In this document: positions 33,085 through 45,769 of the stretch, piece after piece
How positions within the stretch are numbered: the stretch's first letter is position 1
Layout of the letters: every line of letters begins with the position of its first letter
Source of the DNA: Malus domestica
Taxonomy: Eukaryota > Streptophyta > Magnoliopsida > Rosales > Rosaceae
Reading direction: 5' to 3'
Assembly: GCF_042453785.1 (NCBI RefSeq)
Contig: NC_091673.1
Span: 4,781,501-4,845,500 of the forward strand
Length of the DNA stretch: 64,000 nt
Notes under the pieces: model-generated
The model's input: only the letters and a program-made list of their open reading frames with translations
The model's database searches: none
What the model was told of the DNA's origin: nothing
Position numbers and translations under genes: made by a program

Positions 33085-33816
33085 ATGTCGATATCAAAAT
33101 GGGCAAGTCTTCCCGCAGCCCTTACGTTCCTAATTCTGGATAACTTGTTGGAACCCATTGATCATGTTCGCTTTGCTGCCGTTTGCAAGGAATGGTGTTA
33201 TCTTTCGAAAGTCTATAATCTTGCAACGCAACGGATGCTTATGGTGTGCTTCCCATGCTCTTGATCCCTTTCAAATTAGAATCACAATCACGAGTAGAAA
33301 CTACCGGCCTGACAACAAACCGAGCAAGAGCAGTATACAGTATTAATGAAGGGAAAGTTCACGAGAATGTTCGGTTACCTGTGCCTTACGGTCAGATATG
33401 TCGAATGTCGTGGCTCCAGCCACGGTTGGTTGGCCACGATTGATCTAGCGGACCAACCTATAAACATAACTCTTGTGAACCCTTTCAGAAAAGAAGAGAC
33501 CATTCATCTTCCTCCGTTAGAGTTCGAAGCCCAAGATATGAACCCAAGGTTTCACCTCTACGAGAATTACGTCCAAAAGGTTATATTATCCACCAATCCC
33601 AGTTTGAATCGTGACAATTATGTGGTTGTTGCAATGTACCGCGCAGATTGCAGGTTGGCTTTCACTAAAGCGGGAGAGAACTATTGGAGGCCCTTCCCTA
33701 TAAACGTGACTGATGCTGTATTTTATCAAAGCAAAATCTACGCAGTTGGATATCGGTTGGGATGCATCGTCTCAGTTGATGTTGAGAAGTCACAAGCACA
33801 TCTCACAAAAATATGA
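33085..33816 (+). pseudogene. F-box/DUF295 (SKIP23-like) protein, pseudogene
   Basis: In intact relatives, an adaptor of SCF ubiquitin ligases. An N-terminal F-box is readable from the ATG at 33085 (SLPAALTFLILDNLLEPIDHVRFAAVCKEWCYLS), followed by CRGSSHGWLATID, ITLVNPF and LPPLEF, which are DUF295/KIB1-type landmarks. The reading frame changes near 33240 and again near 33400; the second change restores the original frame, so about 50 codons lie in another frame with stops in the first. The protein then stops at 33814-33816, well short of the usual 350-400 residues. Either an old pseudogene or, less likely, two assembly errors plus truncation. Confidence 0.75.
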
Positions 33817-34120
33817 AATTCTCTACATTTTGATTCATTTCGACACAATGTTGGTTTCATCTAACATAAGAGCGGTCCTAGTTTATCTTGTGTGTTAGGC
33901 AACGAGCATTCTTATGGTTTCCAAAAATAATAAAATAAAATAAAAAATTGCAAAGCTCCAATGAGTGAAATAAATCAACCCAAGATACTCAACGAGCAAT
34001 GGCCATCCGCAACCAAAAAAATAGCTGAAAATTCTATTGATACAAGGCAAACATGTATCATCCTATACAGCCTCCAAGTTCTGAGTTTCGGATACGTGTA
34101 CATCCTTCAAAAAGTTTAGG
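33817..34120. other. spacer and ORC6 3' UTR
   Basis: The last ~100 bases match the fragment at 29545 and are probably the ORC6 3' UTR. Nothing else recognised. Confidence 0.4.
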
Positions 34121-36277
34121 CTAGTCTGTCTGGTCCGCTTGCAAAGAACTGAGAAGAGCAAACACATAATAGTTAGGTTTTTCTATGTCAATGTGCGTGA
34201 TTGGTACAGAGTGAAATGATCTGAAAGGAAGTGCATTCAAAACTTTTGCCTTGGTTTCTTTATTAGATGTGAGGACTGAGGTTTTCCAACCCTCATAGGC
34301 ATGCTTTTCCATCTTTTTGTGCCGCTTGTAACTCGAAGGCTGCAAGTTCAAGTGCATCAAAGTCAAACAGTTACATTCCATGGTTTTCATTTCTTGGGTG
34401 GATACTCTAGGGATCGTTAAGATAAGTAGACCGATCAAGAACAGAAAAACAAAAGCTACATCATTTGTTCCCTCATGCTGTACGGGCAGAGTCCACTCTA
34501 AAGAAATGGATGGTAATACCCGTCGCCATAGAATCCAAAATAACATAAACGATATTAAAAGTGAACCATTGCGAACCTATCAGAGTTCTAACATATATCT
34601 CAAGTGTAGAAAATCCAGTTGCTTTGAAAAGGTAGTGGCAGGATTGCCATCAAATGTGGCCAACCGAAAGAACAAAAATAGCATGATAACAGGTTGCAGG
34701 GACGAAGCCTGCAAGTCTGTTTATGTGTGCTTATATAAGGGCAACCATAAACAATGCCTTCAGCTCAGCTAGGAACCGATGTAGCAATTAGAATTAGGTT
34801 ATCAGTACCTCGTTTCCTTCATCGGAAGAATAGCCACCATCCTCAAGTTTCCTTTTCTCTGGCAAAACATCTAGAAGCTCTGCGAAAAATCAATAAGTTA
34901 ATGACGGCAAAACATCAAGTTATGCACCATGGCAATGTTATAACATAAATTCAGAGACTGACACCTACCTCGGTTCCCCTTCACATCCTTGGGATCTTTC
35001 CTTTCCTTTTCAGTCCCACAAACATCAAAGCACAAGTCCTTCATGGAAGTCGAAACCTGCAGAAGAAGCTCACATATATGATAGATGTACATAGTGAAGA
35101 CTAGAAACAAAATGTAGTTGGCAACAAAAGATAATCTTGCATGGTAGAAAGGCTCTATCTTACGGAAGAGAATTCAGTTTCAGATGCACCACAAAGCTCA
35201 ATTAACTTAAGCTTGTCTACCTTTAACTGCAAACATATTAGGTATGACACTGTAATTAGTAAAAGCTCAACGGAGTTAATTACTTTCTTGCCTTGAAACC
35301 AAGTGAGAGAGAAAGAGGTCACGGGGATACCTTGTGTTTTTTCGCACACAAATAGAATGCCACAGCAATGAACACAGGTCGAGTGAAATCGGCACTTGCA
35401 CGCCGAGAAGCTGGCAACGATGCAAGAAACCGAGTCTTGTAACTGAAACATAACAGAATAAAAATTACACTTAGAATCGAGCCATCCTAACAAATTAACA
35501 GAACGTGATGCTCTCAGCAGCATTCTGTCAAACATCTAGCATGTAATATGCAGCCCCATGAAGCAAACACATGAAAGTATGCATCAAAACCCGAAAGAGA
35601 TTGACAATGAATCGCGGAAAGGAAATCAAATCTTACAGAGACAAAGCCTTCTGTACAAAGGGAATGATCCGAACACACCCAAACTGAATTGCCAGTTCTC
35701 TGACATCCAGCTTGTTCCTACACAACCACCACAACACACAATCCAATCCAACAATCAGTATCCACTCACTAAACCGAAAAGTCACATCGAAATCGGTACA
35801 AACAAATGAGAAATCGAAAACCCACTTGACCCCGAGACCATTCTGCATCGAATTGTAGGATCTGGTGTAAGCCTTTTCAGACATCCCACTCAACATTATC
35901 GCCTTTTTCCGATCGAATAGGAGCCCCGATCTGTAAACCAATTCAATCCGAAACAATTACAACCATAAAATTAAAGTACGATACTGAAAGCCAACGCGAT
36001 TGCAAAATCAAAGCTCGATTACCTTGTGGCGGCGATTTCTAAGCAAATCACAGCTTTGCAAACCTCGCCCTGCGAATCATAAGCAAAATCGATAAACAAA
36101 ATACCCAGTTGGGAAAATTGATCAGATAGAGATTTAGGGATTTTGAGAGAAGCTTACGACGCCGATTATGGAAGAGTCGAACTGGATGTCGCAGAGACGG
36201 CGGAGCTCGGCGGCTCGTCGGATGACGTGCTTGGAGTCGGAGAGGTCGAGCTTCCTTGCTATGTCGGAGAGATCCAT
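34121..36277 (-). CDS. ORC6: origin recognition complex subunit 6
   Basis: Smallest subunit of the nuclear complex that marks replication origins and helps load MCM helicase. Nine exons join in frame: 36277-36158, 36069-36023, 35930-35826, 35717-35637, 35442-35331, 35226-35164, 35056-34969, 34879-34809 and 34339-34121 (stop TAG), giving 301 aa, slightly longer than the ~284 aa of Arabidopsis. The N-terminal TFIIB-like helical domain reads MDLSDIARKLDLSD, AAELRRLCDIQFDSSIIG and KAVICLEIAATR. The conserved middle has LSGMSEKAYTRSYNSMQNG, ELAIQFGCVR and LASLPASRRASADFTRPVF. The tail has DVKGNRELLDVLPEKRKLEDGGY and a basic KRHKKMEKHAYEGWK. The last ~60 residues are less conserved. The start at 36277 is preferred over an upstream in-frame ATG at 36388 because it begins the family N-terminus. 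A fragment of its 3' end is duplicated near 29.5-31.7 kb. Confidence 0.94.
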
Positions 36278-36889
36278 TTTTTCTGAGATGTAATCTCTCG
36301 CTGATTGGTGGGTTTTAGGGAGGGAGGGGGAGAGAGAGTGAGAGAGGGTTTGGCGCTGCAATTGCCATTGCCATTGCCATTTGAGCACTCTCGAAAATGG
36401 CGGGAAGTGAATTTTGCTGGTTTCGCGCTTAATCGGTTACTTGGATTTTGCGCGGGTAGTTTTTGGCGCCGCTGCGAATTTTAAAAGGACGTAGGTCTCG
36501 ATCTACGGTTGACTACTTGACTTGATCTCTACAAAATTTCAATAATTTTTTGTAAATTTTCATAAAATCTCAACTGACTCGGCTCCACGTGAAAAACTAA
36601 ACACTGAGTTGGAGAGTTTTTTTTGCCATTTTTTACCGTTGTAAGTCTATGTGACAGTTTTGAAATGAAAAGGAAACACAGCTTTATTTTTTCATTTTCC
36701 GTGAAGAGGGAGATTGTGATCAAGCGCTTGGGATGGCTAAAACAGGCGGTTGGTACCTGATTTTCAGGTGGAGGTCAATGGTTCTATAGTTTCTTAGGTA
36801 CAACTAGGGCGGGGCTGGATTTAATTTTGAAGGGATTGGATTGGACTCGGGTTTAAAAGAAACGGATCGGACCGGAACAGGTACAACAT
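36278..36889. other. ORC6 promoter side and spacer
   Basis: CT/GA-rich sequence and the TGCCATTGCCATTGCCAT triplet run (36363-36381) lie in the probable ORC6 5' UTR. TTTGGCGC and TTGGCGCC near 36350 and 36465 resemble E2F sites (TTTSGCGC), as expected for a replication gene. No other gene seen. Confidence 0.45.
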
Positions 36890-37147
36890 ATTTTAAAGGG
36901 ACGTTTTGAATTAGACACCTCGTTTTTAAATGTCATAGACTAAACATCTATTCCTTTTGCAAATTTGATTAAACATTTTCCCTACAATTTTGGTACTTTA
37001 ATTTTATTTCATTAGAAGTCTATTCACGTTAGCATTCTCTTTTTTCTTCCTATTTTTATGCATCTCTTATAATGGTACATTTAGTTACTTGGTACATTTG
37101 AATTTTTGGTCCATTTGACTTCTTGGTACATTTTAATTTTTGATACG
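36890..37147. mobile_element. left arm of an inverted-repeat element split by the retrotransposon
   Basis: TTTGAATTAGACACCTCGTTTTTA, then GACTAAACAT, reappear inverted in 50650-50790 (GAGGCATCTAATTCTAA and the inverse of GATTAAACAT). Both flanks also carry repeated GGTACATTT / GGTACGTTT phrases (37070-37140; 50460-50560). I infer one older element into which the 13 kb retrotransposon jumped. Confidence 0.55.
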
Positions 37148-37662
37148 TGTTTGTACCATACTTGACCAATCCCGAAACTACTGAGCACCGGTCAACGTTA
37201 TACTGTCAAGGACCCAAAAGAGTTTCCCTCCAACCAGGAGGCAAATCACAGTGTGACACTTGTCGACATCAAAAGCCAATCATAGCGCGACACGTGTCAA
37301 CATCAGAAGCTAATCATAACACGACACGTGTCAATGTTAGAATGAAACTAGAAACTCTCTTCTATAAATAGAGATCATTCTCTCACAATATTGGCTAATG
37401 TCATTTGTACTAAATCATTCACTTGTACTCACTAAAGGAGAGCTTGAACCTATGTACTTATGTAACCCCTTCACAATTAATGAGAACTCATCTACTCCGT
37501 GGACGTAGCCAATCTGGGTGAACCACATACATCTTGTGTTTGCTTCCCTATCTCTATCCATTTACATACTTATCCATACTAGTGACCGGAGCAATCTAGC
37601 GAAGGTCACAAACTTAACACTTTCTGTTGTACCAAAGTCCGCACTGATTTTGTGCATCAACA
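37148..37662 (+). repeat. 5' LTR, 515 bp
   Basis: TGTTTGTACC...GTGCATCAACA. U3 holds three ~37-base tandem units (37247-37340), two of which contain the palindrome GACACGTGTC (a G-box core). A TATA box CTATAAATAG follows at 37362-37371. Confidence 0.93.
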
Positions 37663-37664
37663 TT

Positions 37665-37680
37665 TGGCGCCGTCTGTGGG
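37665..37680 (+). other. primer-binding site
   Basis: TGGCGCCGTCTGTGGG begins two bases after the 5' LTR. It starts TGG, complementary to a tRNA CCA end, as in other plant Ty3 elements. Which tRNA was not determined. Confidence 0.75.
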
Positions 37681-37769
37681 AAACGACACTTATTCCAACT
37701 CTCTTCAGCTGTGTCAAGTTGGTTTCCACCATTCGTACACTCTTTTTTTACCAGGCATCCCTCTTCAAC

Positions 37770-39228
37770 ATGGGGAGCGAGGGAAGCCATAGCACACAGA
37801 ATGACACCCCTCTTGCACCTAGTGCGAAGCAACGAAAGAATGAAGGAAAAAGGGTTGCTCTTCAAGCTAAAGTCGATGAGCTAGAAGCTCAGAACAACAA
37901 GATAGCAATGAAGAATGAAGTCCTCCAGGAACAGTATGAGAAGCTCTTTCAGACGCTCCATGAAACTAGGCGTACTCAAACATGCGAGCTCGTTGCCCCT
38001 GTGGATATCAACCATCATTTGGGTGCCCCCCAACACGGAGGGTCACCTTCCTTCGACATGGGTATCCCTGATGAGGAGCAAGCTAATCATCAAAACATTG
38101 ATCAACGTGAGACTTATCTCAACCTAACTGCTTCGACTCGAAGCAGAAGAAGTGGAGGAAGACACCTCCTTGCAGAAGGGTTGGAAGGATCGAAAACCGT
38201 TTATCGTGACTGCCGAGACTTCCTAAAGCAACATCGAGAGAATCCCCTCCACATATGCTCGAAGATCAATGACCCAAGGGTTTCTGAAAGACTTGGTCCC
38301 CTCTCACGACCCAGGCCGGCTGCCAATCTAGGGAATGAATGACATGTCCTAGAGGAACACGAAGGTACATGGGACTCTAAGGTATTCTGACAGACTCGCC
38401 CTAGAAGTCAGTACGACGAGTCCAAGGAAAAATCACACGCCCTTACTCAAACTTTCCTACTTCCAAGAGGCGATGGAGACTTACGAAAGAAAATCCCAGT
38501 GGCACATGACTCCACTCAAGATCCCCTTGTCCTACAGCTCATTGAGGAAGTAAACAAGTTGAAGGCCGAACGTCAGGCCGAGATACCTGACTAGAACCAA
38601 CCCAGGCCTGGCCCTTTCACAAAGAGGATCATCGACACCTCCTTCAAACGAAGACAAAACAAAAGCTTGGTTTACAACTCTATACTGGAAGGGATGACCC
38701 AATTGAACATCTTAACCTCTTTGAGTCCACCATGGCATATCGGATGCACACCGACGAATAGCGATGTCTTCTCTTCCCTTCCACCCTCTCTGGCGGAGCT
38801 CTAAACTGGTATTGCCATCTTCCACCTGAGACAGTAGACTCATTTGAGGAACTGAGGAAACTGTTTGTCTCTCAACACATATTCCAGACCGATCGCTTGC
38901 ATTTTGCAGATGACTTGTACACTATTCACCAGAAGCTGGACGAGTCACTACGAGAGTATGCGGGTCGTTTCAACCATGAGTATTCTCGCTGCGCTGAGGC
39001 ATATGACAAAACCGCCCTTAAGGCCTACGTGATTGTTTCTTCAAGTACATGATCAATGCCAACACTTAGAAGACTTACTCTGAGGTGATGGCACAAGCTT
39101 ACAACCATGCCTCCGCTGAGGCAAGGACATATTAAGGGAAACCCCCCACAACCACCCCTTATCAGCAAGTAGGGAGTGGAAGCCAGATCCAACCAAATGA
39201 GAATACCTCGACCTTCCAAACGGCAGCG
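37770..39228 (+). pseudogene. retrotransposon gag, broken
   Basis: ATG at 37770 opens a frame with a Lys/Glu-rich coiled coil (about residues 28-65), then stops at 38340-38342. Capsid-like phrases continue in later segments (LSGGALNWYCHLP, SFEELRKLFVSQH, LDESLREYAGRFNHE) interrupted by stops near 38694, 38760 and 39066. A CCHC-like knuckle (FCCYHEHNGHDGDKC) lies in the next open frame at 39568. Confidence 0.8.
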
Positions 39229-42200
39229 GTGCCTCCCCCTGCCTTACTTAATACTTTGCCAAGTCAAAAGACATATCAATCTCAGGGCAAAATGAAAGAT
39301 TTCCATCCTCACCAGTCTCATTTTAATTCAAGGAGTAAGGGACAATACCACGATAATCAAGGGTATCGCCATGATAATCCCCAACCCCAGGCAGTCAACA
39401 CAGTGGGTCAAGCACGTGTCAGGACAGCGCCTACCCCGAGGTATGAGGCATACACACCTTTTAACGCCACATGCGTGGCCATTTACCCCAGCATAGCACA
39501 CCTGATACCGAAGCCAAAGCTAAGACACCCGGATTACAAGCCCACAAAGAACACAGGCACGTTTTGCTGCTACCACGAGCATAACGGTCATGACGGCGAT
39601 AAGTGTATCACCATTTGTGATCATATTGAAGCTTTGGCACGTGAAGGAAAAATTGATCAATTCCTCCGTCACCCTCTAAGGGGTAACCGTAACCAATGGC
39701 AGGTGAATGTGATATATTCCATAAGTGGTGGCATACCCATATCTGAATCTTCCAACATGGCCATGAAAAATAGCGAATGTGCTTTAAGGTCTGGCCACCA
39801 AGTGTTTCACGTGGAAGACATCAGGGGAGGTAAGCATCAAAAGCCTAACTGGGATCTAATATGTTTCTACCCTGAGGAAGAAAGATGGATCATCTACCCT
39901 CACAACGACCCACTCATCGTGGAAGCTCACATAGCCAACTTTGAGGTACGACGAATCCTGGTAGACACGGGGGCTTCGGTCAATATCATGTTTGCTGAAG
40001 CTTTCAGGGCACTTAATGTAGCTGAACACTTGCTCGATCGCTTGATTTCCCCTCTGATAAGCTTCTCCGGTGATATCGTGCAACCTTTGGGGAGCATACA
40101 CTTACCTTTCACCATTGGTACAGGCCCTTACACATCTACCATTACCACTAACTTCCTGGTGGTTGATTGCCCAACGGCATACAATGTCATCTTCGGATGC
40201 ACAGGCATCAATGATCTCAAGGCCATGGTATCCACACATATGTTGTTGATGAAATTTCCAACCCCTTATGGTCATGGTTACATCAGAGGAGATCAACTTA
40301 GTGCATGATCATGTTACAACATTTCGGTCAAGCAACAACACTTTCTTGTGCCCAAGGAAACCATTTCTATACATGACCAAGTCATAAAGACCAGCCCAGA
40401 CGAAACCAACTTAGATCTTCACGGTGGCAACAGTCAACCTGACGATCATCGAGATGACTCTTTCACCCAGTAAGCACAACCCGCTGAAGAGTTGGAGAAG
40501 GTCTCTATCTCAAAAGATTATCCGGATCGCATGGTGAAGATTGGCACCACCTTGTCACCACCTATTCGGTTGGCATTGATCTCTTTTTTGCAAGAGAACA
40601 CTGAGGTCTTCGCCTGGTCATACGAGGACATGCCAGGCATCTCTCCCGATATCATCTGTCATCACTTAAGTATTGACCCCAAAACCAAGCCAGTGAGACA
40701 GAAGCGAAGATCTTATGACGCTGAACGGTACGAGGCAATGAAGGCAGAAGTTGAAAAACTCAAAGGCATAAGCTTCGTCTGCGAAGTCAATTATCCAACG
40801 TGGGTAGCAAATGTTGTCATTGTTAAGAAGAATCCGACCAAGGAAATTCTCCTGCTCCAAAATGTCTTGTGGAGAATGTGTGTCGATTACACCGACCTAA
40901 ACAAAGGATGCCCGAATGATAGTTTTCCTCTTCCTCTCATAGACAGACTTATAGACTCTACGGCAGAGTGTGAACTTCTGAGCTTCATAGATGCTTACTC
41001 AGGATACAACCAAATCCTCATGAACCCTCCGGACCAAGAACACACAGCCTTCACTACTGACAGAGGACTATATTACTATAAAGTCATGCCTTTCGGCCTA
41101 AAGAATGCAGGAGCGACTTATCAGAGACTGGTCAATTCAATGTTCGCTGAACAGATTGGGAAGAGCATGGAAGTTTACGTTGATGATATGCTAGTCAAAA
41201 GCAAACATGCTGACCAACACATCACCAACCTATCTGAAACTTTCACCATTCTGAAGAGGTATCGAATGAGGTTGAACCCCAACAAATGTGCCTTCGGCGT
41301 AGGCTTTGGCAAATTCTTAGGTTTTATGATAAGCCAACGAGGCATTGAGGCTAATCCCGAGAAAATCAAAGCAATCCTCGACATGAAGGAACCGGTAACT
41401 TCAAAAGACATCCAGAGCTTTACTGGCAAGGTGGCAGCCTTAACTAGGTTCATCTCTAAGGCCACAGACAGATGTGCTCATTTCTTCAAAGTACTTAAGG
41501 GAAGTAAGAAGTACATTACATGGACTGATGAATGTGCTAAGGCATTCAAGAACCTCAAAGACTACATGAGTAAAGCCCCTTTGCTCTCCAAACCTGAGGT
41601 TGGTGACACTCTTATTATCTATCTGTCGGTATCAGCTTCAGCAGTAAGTTCCGTTCTTATTCGAAAGGATGGTAATGTTGAACGGCCTATCTACTACGCT
41701 AGCAAGGCCTTAGAAGATGTGGAGACACGATACTCCAACATTGAGAAATTGGCTCTAGCATTTGTCATGTCTGCTCAAAAACTTCGCCCTTACTTCCAAG
41801 CACATTCCATCATCGTGCTTACCAATCATCATCTTCGACAGATACTCCAAAGTCCTGACACTTCCGGACGAATGATCAAATGGGCGATAGCATTGGGTGA
41901 GTTTGACATCTCCTACCAACCAAAGCCAGCTGAGAATGGCCAAGCAGTGGCAGACTTCATCGCCGACTTCACAGCCGACTTCACATATCCTGTTGACATT
42001 GTTTCTACGCCTAAATAAGTGGTTTCATTACCCTCGGAAACTCAGAAAATAGAACCAACAACCCCAGCATGGAGTCTATATGTTGATGGCTCGTCCAACC
42101 ACCAAGGTTGTGGAGCAGGACTAGTCCTTACGACCCCTGACAAAATGGCGATGGAGTATGCTCTTCGTTTCAAATTCAAGGCGTCGAACAATGAGGCCGA

Positions 42201-43777
42201 ATATGAAGCCTTCCTAGCAGGCTTACGTTTGGCCAAACACCTTGGGGTTAAACGAATTGATATCTTCAGTGACTCCCAATTGGTGGTTAACCAGGTCACC
42301 AACAACTTTGACGCTAAAGATAGCTCCATGGCAGCATATCTGGCACAAACACAATTATTGCTCAAGCACTTCCACTACCAGATCACCTAAATTCCTCAAG
42401 CGGCAAACAGTCATGCAGATGCTTTGGCTCGCCTCGCCTCAGCGGTGGAAGACAAGATTAGGAGAAAAATTCAGATCGAATTGTTGGCAGCACCAAGCAC
42501 CATGGCTGCGGAAATGTGCAACTTACAACAAGGAGATAGTTGGATTACCCCGATTTATAGATTCCTTGCTCATGGCACCCTTCCAAATGACAAAGTCCAA
42601 GCTAAGCAGATTCGATACAAGGCTACCCGTTACTTGATCATTAATGACCAACTTTACAAGCGAGGTTTTAACCTACCATACCTAAGATGCCTTACGCCAG
42701 CAGAGGCGGAAACTGTCCTTCGGGAAATACATGAAGGAGTCTGCGGAGATCATGCTGGATCTCGATCCCTAGCACACAAGGCTTTTTGCCAAGGATATTA
42801 CTGGCCAACACTCCACCAAGATGCCATCAGAATATCCCGCTCATGTGACAAGTGTCAACGCTACGCAACTATTCCTCACTCCCCTCCCGAGCCGCTAACT
42901 CCTATGATCAGCCCTTGGCCCTTCACCCAATGGGGACTTGATTTGATCGGCCCAATGCTTGCAGGGAAGGGCAAGGTTCGCCATGCAATCGTTGCAGTTG
43001 ACTACTTCACAAAGTGGGCCGAAGTAGAACCCTTGGCAACCATTACTGAGGCAAAAAATAGAAGATTTTGTATGAAATAACATCCTTTGCAGATTCGGCA
43101 TTCCCAATGCGATAGTCACTGACAATGGGCGACAGTTCGACAACAATAAGTTCAGGATGTTCTGTTCTAAGTTCAACATCAACTTATGATTTGCCTCCCA
43201 AGCTCATCCCTAGTCTAATGGACAAGTTGAAGCCATCAACAAAATAATCAAGCGAACTTTGAAAACCAGCTTGGACAAGGCTAAAGGTTGTTGGCCAGAA
43301 TTTGTACCCCAAATTCTTTGGTCATACCGCACTTCGTATCGGACATCAACAGAAGAAACCCCATTCTCACTTGTCTTTGGTACAAATGCAGTTGTCCCAG
43401 TTGAGCTTGAGCAAGCAACGTTCCGAGTCTAGAACTACGTGCAAAGCGAAAATGACAAACAACTTACCCTCAACTTAGATCTAGTTGAGGAACACAGAAA
43501 CCAGGCTCACTTGAGGAATGTCGCCTACAAGCAGCGCATTTCCAACTACTATGACTTAAGGGTCAAACCTCGTTCTTTCAAAGTAGGGGACTGGGTATTG
43601 AAGAAAAGATTACTCTGCGACAGAGTCCTGAGTGAAGAAACACTTAGTCCAAACTGGGATGGACCGTTTGAAGTTGTTGACATCAGTCGCCCTGGCTCCT
43701 ACAAGCTTAGAAACTCTGATGGCAAGACACTTGGCCATCCATGGAACGCTGATCACTTGAAGTACTATTACAAGTAA
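39229..43777 (+). pseudogene. retrotransposon pol: protease, RT, RNase H, second RNase H, integrase; broken
   Basis: One frame runs from 39229 to about 43055, interrupted only by stops at 40306 (TGA), 40471 (TAA), 42016 (TAA) and 42388 (TAA). Protease: LVDTGASVNIMF (39959-39994). Reverse transcriptase: CVDYTDLNKGCPND, MPFGLKNAGATYQR, catalytic YVDDML (41176-41193). RNase H of the usual type follows (KALEDVETRYSNIEK). The second, plant/archaeal-type RNase H has YVDGSS and SNNEAEYEAFLAGL. Integrase: zinc-binding H-H-C-C (42730-42860), WGLDLIGPM, VTDNG and SNGQVEAINKIIKRTL, so the DDE residues persist. A frameshift at an A6 run near 43053 and further stops at about 43187, 43213 and 43430 follow. 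The last open frame (43439-43777) is the C-terminal GPFEVV...HPWNADHLKYYYK segment. Confidence 0.9.
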
Positions 43778-44109
43778 ACTGACATTGTATAAGTGTTAAG
43801 CTTCAGCCGTTCGGCATCTTATGTAACGAAGACTATTTGGCATGAATTCAATAAAGAGGTGATTTAGACAACTTGATCCTAATCCTCTTACATTCCTAGC
43901 AATGAAACACTCGAGGTTCAAAGCTTCAACATGAATGCTTCCAACATGAAACAAAGCCTAAGTATATGTCAACAAGACTATACAAATAAACGAACAGCTT
44001 CACAGTATATCCGTTCAATCATACATTCCAACACATTCATACATAAGCCAACTGTGTTTTGAAAGGGTTCAACATATTTTGTGTCATTTGACACTTGCTA
44101 CAATGTGCC

Positions 44110-44700
44110 TAGACACCTTGCCCTTATTCTCACCAACCAGATGATGAAATGTGAAGAAATAACTCATCTTCATGCCACCAACTAGGTGATGAAATGTACA
44201 ACCCGTACTCTAATATCATTTGGCAACTTGCCACTCATGCCACCAACCAGGTGATGAAATGTACAACCCGTACTCTCCTTCATACCACCAACCAAGTGAT
44301 GAAATGTACAACCCGTACTCTAATATCATTTGGCAATTTGTCATTCATGCCACCAACCAGGTGATGAAATGTACAACCCGTACTCTCCTTCATGCACCCA
44401 ACCAGGTGATAAAATTTACAACACGTACTCTAATATCATTTGGCAACTTGCCACTCATGCCACCAACTAGGTGAAGAATGAACTCATCTTCATGCCACCA
44501 ACCAGGTGATGAAATGTACAACATGTACTCTCCTTCATGCCACCAACCAGGTGATGAAATGTACAACCCGTACTCTAATATCATTTGGAAATTTACCATT
44601 CATGCCACCAACCAGGGGAAGAAGGAACTCACATTCGTACCACCAACCAAGTGATGAAAGCAACTCACCATTCACTCCATCTACTATAAGACGAGTGGTA
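44110..44700 (+). repeat. tandem repeat array 1 in the retrotransposon
   Basis: About ten imperfect copies of a unit CATGCCACCAACCAGGTGATG followed by AAATGTACAACCCGTACTC. Short (~47 b) and long (~63 b, with TAATATCATTTGGCAACTTG) forms alternate. Confidence 0.9.
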
Positions 44701-44929
44701 CAACTTGTACATGTGAACTCCTAACATTCACAAATAATAAAAAACCCCCAAGCTTGACAACTCAACTAGGGGAGCACTTATGCCCAACAAGAGTTATAGT
44801 CACCAACAAAGTCTTATTGCAAGCCAACAGCAACTTCAATGCATGGCATACGAAGATCAAGCTATTTAGCTCTTTTGCATCTGCTTCAAACATTTCCTCT
44901 CTGTAACAATGCAAACACTACAACTCGTA

Positions 44930-45600
44930 GAAAGCTTCACACACTCTTGATCAAGACAGTGTGAAGCAAAACCAATTTATGGTGCCAACAAGAGCTTCAT
45001 CAATGGAGGGCAACCACAATTCTCAAAAGCTTCACACACTCTTGATCAAGACAGTGTGAAGCAAAACCAATTTCTGGTACCAACAAGAGCTTCATCAAAT
45101 GAGTTCAACCACAATTCTCAAAAGTTTCACACACTCTTGATCAAGACAGTGTGAAGCAAAACCAATTTATGGTGCCAACAAGAGCTTCATCAATGGAGGG
45201 CAACCACAATTCTCAAAAGTTTCACACACTCTTGATCAAGACAGTGTGAAGCAAAACCAATTTATAGTGCCAACAAGAGCTTTATCAATGGAGGGTAACC
45301 ACAATTCTCAAAAGCTTCACACACTCTTGATCAAGACAGTGTGAAGCAAAACCAATCTATGGTGCCAACAAAAACTTCATCAAAAGAGTTCAACCACAAT
45401 TCTCAAAAGCTTCACACACTCTTGATCAAGACAGTATGAAGCAAAACCAATTTATGGTGCCAACAAAAGCTTCATCAAAGGAGTTCAACCTTAATTCTCA
45501 AAAACTTCACATACTCTTGATCAAGACAGTGTGAAGCAAAACCAATTTATGGTGCCAACAAAAGCTTTATCAATGGAGGGCAACTACAATTCTCAGACCT
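44930..45600 (+). repeat. tandem repeat array 2, ~95-bp unit, seven copies
   Basis: Units start near 44932, 45029, 45124, 45219, 45314, 45410 and 45505. Each holds CTTCACACACTCTTGA directly followed by TCAAGACAGTGTGAAG, an almost perfect dyad, then CCAATTTATGGTGCCAAC and CTTCATCAATGGAGG. Confidence 0.93.
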
Positions 45601-45769
45601 TCGAAGCAAATTCAATTTATATGGTTCATCCAAACCTTCGACTACTACAAGGTGTGGCTTGCATCATAATCTATTGCTCAACAGTGTGGAAGCAAAATTT
45701 GTATATGTTGTCTCTCCCACATTTTCAAATTTCTAGTTTTCCACAAAAAAAAAGGGAAATTCAACAAAG

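Noticed and set aside
36350-36475. E2F sites as a separate annotated feature for ORC6
   Set aside because: TTTGGCGC-like words are suggestive but short and common; only mentioned in the spacer entry.
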